A stretch of 64,000 nt of DNA from Kondoa malvinella (lineage: Eukaryota; Basidiomycota; Agaricostilbomycetes; Agaricostilbales; Kondoaceae). The notes beneath the pieces are model-generated. The model did not search any database. It was given only the letters and a program-made list of their open reading frames with translations, and was not told the origin of the DNA. The first letter of the stretch is position 1. Each line of letters starts with the position of its first letter. The translations under genes and the position numbers were made by a program. Positions 57,303 through 64,000 of the stretch are shown one piece after another. The stretch lies in assembly GCA_039545315.1 (NCBI GenBank), contig BCIM01000012.1:60811-124810 (forward strand), written 5' to 3'.

Positions 57303-58329
57303 TCAAGCAGCCTCCTCTTCCGCTTCCTGTTTCCGTATTTCTTCTGCCATCCTCTCTCTTTCCGCTTGCCTATTAGACTCTCTATTCCTCATTTTGTTCA
57401 AGATCGCCATTTCATCCGCGGCAGTCTAAACCCGATCATCAGCTGGATCAAATCCCGAGGAAGATGACATACAGATACAGGTCTTGCGGGCTGATATACT
57501 TCCGCAGGCTTGGACGTCCGATCTTTGACTGCTTGAGGTGAAGATCCAGCAGCCCAAGTAACAGTCACACCACTGAGGAGCTTTTCTGCCACTTCTGTGC
57601 ATTTGACTGCGCTTGTCAAGGTAGTAAAAGACACGATAGCAGTATGATTCTTCTTATTCTCCGGAGCAGAGTAGACGAGCGAGTCGACAGCGCCCACGAA
57701 CGATTCGAGGTATTTCTTCAGAGCAGCCTGAGAAGAAAGACAAGCCATAGCGGAACCCAACTTTGCCGGCCAGCGAAACTTGAGCGTAGTAGCTAATGGA
57801 TCCAGCTTCTCGCTCGCTGCTTCCCTAGCTTTCGCTTTAGCCGCTAATGCTGCAGTCGACTTCTCCTTTGCTTCCCTCAATAATCGACTTTCCTCCTTGA
57901 GCGCTAATATCTGATCCTGTTTCGCCTTTTCGCTATAATACTCGTCCTCCCTTTGCTTTTTAAAGGCCTCTTCCTGCTGCTCCAGATCTGCCACTTGAGA
58001 TTTGCGCTTCTTGTTCAGGCCATCGAATCGTTCCGCCTTCGCTCTGGCTAAATTAGCTTCCGCATCGTACTTGGACCGCAAGGCAGGATCTTTGAGTAGC
58101 TCATGAGCGGAAAAGAGGGCGTGGAATTTAGTAGCGGCATCTGGAGAAGAAAATACATGAGCTACCTGAAAGTAATACTGAAGAGACTTATGGACTGACC
58201 TTCAGACTGATTTCTATCAGGATGTACTTTCAAGGACTTTTTGCGATAAGCGGTAGATATTTCTTGTGTTGAAGCTGTTGATGACACACCCAGCAAGGCA
58301 TACAAGTCTTCTTGAGGTGGTGCAGCCAT
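57303..58329 (-). CDS. DNAJC17/Cwf23-like J-domain splicing factor
   Basis: J domain at the N-terminus: [37 protein letters not shown] with the HPD motif, then [19 protein letters not shown] across an intron, then [21 protein letters not shown] charged coiled-coil linker follows ([20 protein letters not shown] and beyond). Then comes an RRM-like part: [60 protein letters not shown]. The C-terminal exon reads [20 protein letters not shown], ending EEEAA, stop TGA 57303-57305. J domain + coil + RRM is the layout of DNAJC17 and of Cwf23, spliceosome-associated co-chaperones. Start ATG 58327-58329. One intron near the C-terminus uses an ordinary donor. Confidence 0.9.
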
Positions 58330-58506
58330 GGTATAACACGTATAAGGTATCCAAGAGCCTTCTGTAGCTTGTGGCCGGCTGGGAGAAACCTTGAATCAGT
58401 CGAAGAAAACAAAACAGTCAAGTTCGGCTTGAAGGTGATATTACAGTCTATGCTAAATGTATGTATGCTGTATGCTCTGAACATGCTATATCTGAACGAA
58501 GACTGA

Positions 58507-61500
58507 TTATCTTCGAGTTGGCGCGTCATCAGGGTCATCAATCTCAGCATTATCGGGTACATCTGTTTCATATCAGCACCAGCCGCATCTTCAAGTAGCT
58601 GGATACTCACCTTCCTGTTCCCAAGGTTCACCAGGAGGTGGGCGACTGACATTCGTCTTTCCTTGCGCATTCATCTGGGCTCCTTCTGTACTCGCATCGA
58701 TACCCAAACTCAGCAGATGCGCGCATTCCGCCTTTCCAATACCAAGCACATCATCAGGCAACCATATCGTCTCTTGTTCCTTCCAAGTAGCGGGTTGGTC
58801 AAAGCCGTGTTCTTGCACTACAATACCCGCACGCTCTTCTTCCGTCATTTCTCGTCTCGAAGATGTGACTCGATGTATTGGACCGCCTATAGAGTCCGAG
58901 GAGCTGTTGTTTGTAGGTCGAAGTTCGATCTGTTCTGATTCTCGGAAAGCGGGTGGCATGTCAATCTCCTCTTCTACTCTCGGAAACAATCAGGCAATCC
59001 TTCGTCTGCCGAGTGGACTGTCTTACCGCTATTCCGCCTTCTCATCAGTCCACCAGTGATACCGCTAGTGATGTCGCCGGCAAATTTGGTGACTCTCGTC
59101 GGAGCGCTCTTTAGCCTTCGCGCAGCTTCTTTCGCCTGTTTCTCTATAGCGAGGATATCGTTCTTCGCAGTGGCTGACATTGCTGGGTTCCCGCGAGAGG
59201 CTTCGTCCGCTGTGATACCGAGATCCATAGGTAGATTGCGAACTAGTGGACCGTAGCCGCTTTTGATGGATCTGTCTAGGCATGAGCGCGAATGTTGGAT
59301 ATGCCAATTGGTGCTTACAGATGGTAGAAGAGTGTAATGACGATCAAAATGATCTGCAGAGTGCAAGCGTCAATGAAATGCATCAACAGCCAAAGAGTAT
59401 GAGCGGACCATCACTGGATGGATAAAGTCAGTCATGTCATCCTGGCGAGACAGGCAGTGCAAAAACATACAAATAGCTTGGGGTAGACAGGACACATTGC
59501 CTTGGCTATTTCGAGCGAGGAAGAACTGTTCAACAGGCTTAGGTAAAGCAGTGATACGCGGGATAGCGAAACGCACAAGACCGGTCAAACAGAGCTCTTC
59601 GATGTAGAGGCCTGTAGAAAAGCCCATCAGCGATGGAAGAGTCGATTACATTTAAGACGAACCAACAAAGATATGATCGATAGCTGTACCAGAATCAGCA
59701 TGGTCTTTCCAGGACGGGTAAGAGCGTACCGATAGGGAAGAAGAGACCGCCAGTCTCACCGACTGGAGGAAAGTTAACGACCCAGATGAGTCTAACATCA
59801 CGTCAGTATGCATCGGCACGATGGCAAAGTGAACTGACAGGTATTTGTACGCAAAGGCGAATAAAGCGAAAGCTAGAACAGCGAATCCGTTGATCAAGGG
59901 CGCGATCACACTGTATGCGAGTCCGATGACAGTTCTGTATGTGGATGAGCGAGAAATTTTTGGGCCTGCACGTCCATACTCACAGCAGCGTCATCTACCA
60001 CGGGAAATCAGCTTATGTCCCGGCGTCCTGTCTGTAATCAGAAAACTCACATTCGGAAACACAGTGCCAAAGTCGAAGTGTCGCATCTGGAACTTGAGAC
60101 CAAACACTTTGCGAGGTGAACTTGACAACAGGACCACGAAGATGTAATGCAGGATCAAAGTCGCCAGAGATAGGAAAGCTCCCGCAGCACCGGACAGACC
60201 AGTGGTGACGAAGTATGTCAGGAAGAAATTGCTAGCCAGAGGTAAGTTCTGAGCCAGAATTGTGACTGTACTGGCGGGATCTTGTACGATATCGGGTATA
60301 GCAGCGACGAGACCCCTAAGACGGATATTAGCTAGAGTGCGATGCAATTGAGGTAGACGCACGAAGCCAAAGTTGTAATTAGGAAACCATGAATAACGAG
60401 GAAGACAAAGCTGGTCCAACGCATTAGCTTCAAGTCAGCGCTTTCAGATTCGACCTACTATCTTGTCATGAGGGAGACTTCGACCAATGATCGAAGCGGG
60501 ATGCCCTCGAAACGGGCGAGCACTGACGACCTCGTCTGAGCTTCGCCTCGGTGATGTTTTGCTAGACTTACGGCGAAGTATGATGGGTAAGACCAAGAAC
60601 AGCAAAGCAAGAGCAACAGGCGGCAAGACACTGGTTCAGATCAGTCACACGTTGGACACAAGCAGAAGAGAGCCAACCCTTGTAAGATACCCTGAATAGC
60701 TGGCAGTCAGCTCATATCGTGCCAGGTATCGCTTTGCATTTGCTCACATTCAACGGCACAGGCAAACCACATAGCCAAGCCAGCCAGCTGACTTCCGCAC
60801 ACAGCTGATTCACATTCGACAGCAAACCAACAAAAGTGACCGGGAACGCCCAACCAATGATCAAGCCTATCGTAGCTCCCCAACTGATCAAATAGCGGAT
60901 TTTAGCTTGGTAAGGATCGATGCCGAGATTGGGAAAGATGACCTGTTCAGATATCAGCATGAAATACTAAGTAATTAGATGTCGCTCACGTCTTCAGGAC
61001 CGACTTCTATGTATCGCTTCGACATTCTGAGCGGCAGATGATGTATCGTAGCCTGCTGAAAGATATGCCTGTTCACAATCTATGAGCTCATATAAAACCC
61101 TCATGTATGAGATCTGACGAACGCTGCGATTTGCGAGTGGAACTGGATGAAAGCACTTCCTTCTGCTGGTAAATGACCCATCTTGCTCCTGGCATCTTGA
61201 AGCTTATCCTTGACCTCGACCAGCTCATCTTTCGCCCAATCAATGCTATCCACCTTCTTGCCCATAAATGGTATTGCAGAAAGCTTGCGAGTCGGTCGAT
61301 CCTTTTTCGCTACCAAGCCTTCCAATCCAGTCACGGCTCTCTTTTCCGCATCGTAACCAGCCGGGCTTTGCGCATCTTCCCTTAAACCATTCTCTTCCGC
61401 TTTACTATCTGTCTCCTTTCCTTTCTTGCCTTTTTTCTTTGCTTCAGCTTTCCGCTTGTTCATCTGATTCTTGGCCGCAGTCTTCATAAAGTTTGTTTCC

Positions 61501-62346
61501 GCGCCTTCCAACACCTGACAAGCCTTGACTTGGCGATCATAGAGATCTTGCATCTCTTTACTGATCTCTCGAGTCAACCAAATCTGAGCTGCTCCACCAG
61601 GTAGATATTCAGCTAATTTATGCAAGGCGCGAGTGTGTCGAAATTCGCTGGGTAGACCAGTAACGAGTACAGTGCGCGATTGTGCTAAAGCGGTATGTTC
61701 TGCTGAAGAAAGGAATTTATGTCGTAGGCGGATGAAGTTGCCGTATTCGCGGTTGATGAGATAGAATACCCAAACTGATCGATTCTGTCAGCTTGTTCTC
61801 GATGCAGACGCGCTAGAGCTTACAGGTGAAGAAGTAGACTAGGATGATATGTGCTGCGTAGCGATTTTGATTGTCCAAGCCAACATCTGACATGCAATCA
61901 GCTAATCACGGTTCACCTCTGGGAGAGGACGCACTGCCAAAAGTATAGATGTACAGTCCCTCCAGCGCACCATTACTATTTGACGAGTTGACAGGGAGTA
62001 GAATAGCCCAAGATATCAACCAGATGGGCACAAAAATCCATAGCATCATATACAAGAATTGCAGAAACATGTAGGCGTCCAATCCATTCTTCTCTATGAT
62101 TTGCGTTCGATCTGCTTTCCAAACTGTAACGAACCAACGCCATATTGAATCTGGCAAAGGGGCGACACGATCTTTCACGAGTCTAGGCAAGTATGTGCGA
62201 GGCTGGTAAATGTGCTTCAGGTAGCGGAAAAGGATGGTGAACGCGATGAGCTCGATTGCGAAGATTACAACATTGGTGATGAGGGCAGTGGTAAAGGTTT
62301 CTGTCGACACTGAATTGACAGCCTCTTGATTTCCAATTTCGGCCAT
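58507..62346 (-). CDS. CSC1/DUF221 (OSCA/TMEM63-type) osmosensitive cation channel
   Basis: An eleven-helix membrane protein of the OSCA/TMEM63 family. Start 62346 (MAEIGNQEAVNSVSTETFTT). Helix 1 is ALITNVVIFAIELIAFTILF; then MFLQFLYMMLWIFVPIWLIS and AILLPVNSS follow. The cytosolic RRM-like part has LPGGAAQIWLTREISKEMQD, ACQVLEGAETNFMKTAAKNQ, a Lys/Glu-rich insert and KKVDSIDWAKDELVEVKDKL, with FIQFHSQIAAF. Then come the channel helices, including IRYLISWGATIGLIIGWAFP and LAFALFAFAYKYLSVHF. The hydrophilic C-terminus has PPAFRESEQIELRPTN, EEERAGIVVQEHGFDQPATW, SRPPPGEPWEQE and an acidic end DDAPTRR, stop TAA 58507-58509. It has many short introns. Family members are stretch- and osmolarity-gated channels at the plasma membrane or vacuole. 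The exon chain in the middle was followed only in part. Confidence 0.92.
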
Positions 62347-62776
62347 ATTTGCAGCCGCTTGCGTGTACTAGGTCCTTGATCAAGGGGTCCACAGGAGGTT
62401 GTTCAGACAGATCTTTGCTGAGGTCAATGCGCGTCACTTTCTCAGATAAGTTCTTCTCGAGCCAAGGCAGGGTTATCCTCAATAGCAAGGGTATACCATC
62501 AAGCAGGCTATGATATACAATTGTTTGCTGGCAGGGTGTTAAGATGCACTCAACGGTCGGGAGGGAAAAAGAAAACAACGATTCCCGACTCGTTATACGC
62601 TTGGTCTGATATCATGCGTGTTCGTACAACGCGTATTACAGCAGCTGCACGTCTAATCTAGTACAGGATGGCTTATCTTTACAGAGAGAATGGACCGTTT
62701 GCTCTTTACGCTCTGCCGTGACTACGCTCTGCTGTGACATAGAGCGCTCGGTATTTAACAAGAATGTACCTGCTCT
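62347..62776. promoter_or_regulatory. intergenic upstream of CSC1
   Basis: Both flanking genes read leftward, so this holds the thioesterase 3' end and the CSC1 promoter. A CGCTCTGC...GCTCTGC direct repeat (about 62709-62733: CTCTGCCGTGACTACGCTCTGCTGTGAC) is visible. No gene-like frame. Confidence 0.35.
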
Positions 62777-63625
62777 TTACAGCTTTGGCTTGTTCTGGAT
62801 GAGGGCTTTACCGTGAATGCCATGAGCTAGAAGTTCGCCTTTTATATTGGTGATTCGACATTCGATACTGCCTCTGCTCAGCGCGGCTGGGATCGACAGC
62901 GAAACACTCACATTGCACTAGTCTTGCTCTGCTTTAGTGTGGTCGATGTAATCCTGAGTCGGCGTCAGAGGGGACTACACACGCTGACAACTGACTGACC
63001 GAATAGTTTCTCCGTTACGCGCAGGGCCAATGTACCGTATAGACAGATCCTCTGCACACATTATGAGCCGGCGTACTCTCGACTTTGATACGCTACCCCT
63101 CACGAGAAACACCTCCAAAAGGCATCTGGTTACCTGGCGCTTGCTCTAGGCTGACGGATAACATCAGTACATCCAAGTCGTCGAGGACTACAGAACTTAC
63201 GCGACTGCAGAAGCCGTCGAGCAGCAGTCGATGAGGAAAGCTACGCAGCCTCCATGCAGCGTTCCGAGCTGTAGACGCGAGCGTTCAACATGAATCCTGA
63301 TCTCATCGCTGCACGCTTACAGGATTCTAAAGCCCCGAGAGAGCACTCAACGTAGCTCAGACGGGTCTAAAGCAGACTGACGAGCATATCGTCTACCCCA
63401 AAGGCATCAGACCCTTTCAACTCTCGAGAAGTTGGACTGACCGGAAACCTTGATCGTATGCACCACAGTCGCCTTTGAGCCTTTTCTCGTTACGTATTTT
63501 CCATCTTTTACATCTGCATTCTCTACGTTGATGGATTCTAACTGGACGCGCTTGAAGATTGCCCCAGCGAAAGAATCTGAATGACCTTGCTGTGTCTGCT
63601 TAACGTATGAGCTCTTGTAATTCAT
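62777..63625 (-). CDS. hotdog-fold thioesterase (acyl-CoA thioesterase, 4HBT type)
   Basis: Start 63625 (MNYKSSYVKQTQQGHSDSF). Exon 1 ends KATVVHTIK. Then IHVERSRLQLGTLHGGCVAF, LIDCCSTASAV, the hotdog catalytic region (Asn/Asp-type start and HGG). Next LSIRYIGPARNGETIR, a classic YIxPAxxGExI motif. The last exon reads SIPAALSRGSIECRITNIKG, ELLAHGIHGKALIQNKPKL, stop TAA 62777-62779. It resembles the fungal ACOT13/PaaI-like thioesterases, which hydrolyse acyl-CoA. No mitochondrial presequence is obvious. Three introns are likely. The join after EDLSIRYIGPARN was found by frame. Confidence 0.85.
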
Positions 63626-64000
63626 GCCTTATCATGCCTTATGGAGCGGACAAGGTTGAAGTGATCGTGCTGCCTCTGTAGCTCGGGTGATAGATGCATA
63701 ACTTGCGAGATGGCCAAGATGATGAACGTGGCAAGTCGACCTGGAGAAAATGCGGAGACCTTTTTCAATGCATATATCTACAATATAGTCTTGCAGCGAT
63801 ACTATGTACAGGAGGATGTATTTGCAAGGCCGTGCGATGACTCGCTGTTTTATTCACAGACGTTGCGCGGCGCAGCGGTCTTTCATCGAAGGCACTCAAC
63901 AAGCATATCTGAACGACTGCTCTTCAGCTTCCCGAGCTGATTGTCGAGACGCTCATCATTGCCGAAACTACCGTTAAGAATTAGGGGATGACCCCGGAAG
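63626..64000. other. window end, no firm gene
   Basis: It contains the promoter side of the thioesterase gene. A plus-strand frame of 76 residues (63710-63940) has no motif or splice logic. Nothing else was recognised. Confidence 0.35.

Overview
The window is a stretch of nuclear DNA from a fungus, most likely a basidiomycete. Coding regions are split by many short introns (mostly about 45-60 nt) with GT...AG ends, plus a few GC...AG introns. Genes lie densely on both strands without operons. Typical fungal genes are present: SMC1, primase PRI1, VPS16, BUD13, HAP2/NF-YA, a divergent H3-H4 pair, MIX17/CHCHD2, an MGR3-like TPR protein and CSC1. A DUF6534-like membrane protein and an HNH protein of a type common in mushrooms and relatives point to Basidiomycota; this placement is inferred. 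Gene spans below run from the proposed start codon to the stop codon and include introns. Splice sites were read by eye.

Left part (1-7.1 kb): an accessory, unstable-looking block. An aminoglycoside-phosphotransferase-like kinase lies between two related LRR-like genes in opposite orientation. A 157-bp direct repeat (1-157 and 6096-6252) matches the upstream region of the kinase gene, so a second kinase copy may lie just left of the window. All ambiguous bases (12 N) fall between 5007 and 6107. A SET-domain-like gene or gene remnant lies between 1.6 and about 3.8 kb.

7.3-25.3 kb: SMC1 (cohesin), MIX17, an Old-Yellow-Enzyme-like oxidoreductase, a divergently placed SNF2-family ATPase, a mitochondrial TPR protein, a multipass membrane protein, an F-box-like protein, a Ser/Thr-rich type I membrane protein and a membrane-anchored cytochrome-b5-like protein. 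25.5-28.6 kb: a decayed amidase and an unrecognised gene. 29.0-30.7 kb: PRI1. 30.7-33.2 kb is gene-poor and holds an intron-containing tRNA-Pro(AGG).

33.2-49.4 kb: a small secreted protein with a repeated Cys motif, VPS16, BUD13, two tandem secreted paralogues, HAP2, a short-chain dehydrogenase, a protein kinase, a DUF6534-like membrane protein and an HNH protein. 50.1-53.0 kb: H3 and H4 diverge from a shared 311-bp promoter, followed by a class-III (SIRT5-like) sirtuin. 53.5-63.6 kb, all on the minus strand: a GH26-like hydrolase, an ornithine-cyclodeaminase-like protein, a small unknown ORF, a DNAJC17/Cwf23-like splicing co-chaperone, a CSC1/DUF221 channel and a hotdog thioesterase.

Most of this is ordinary chromosome. 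I found no CRISPR, virus, rRNA or intact transposon. The items most worth checking are the tandem secreted paralogues, the duplicated-motif secreted protein, the predicted second phosphotransferase, the decayed amidase, the GC-AG introns and the recurring one-base frame breaks, which may be draft errors.
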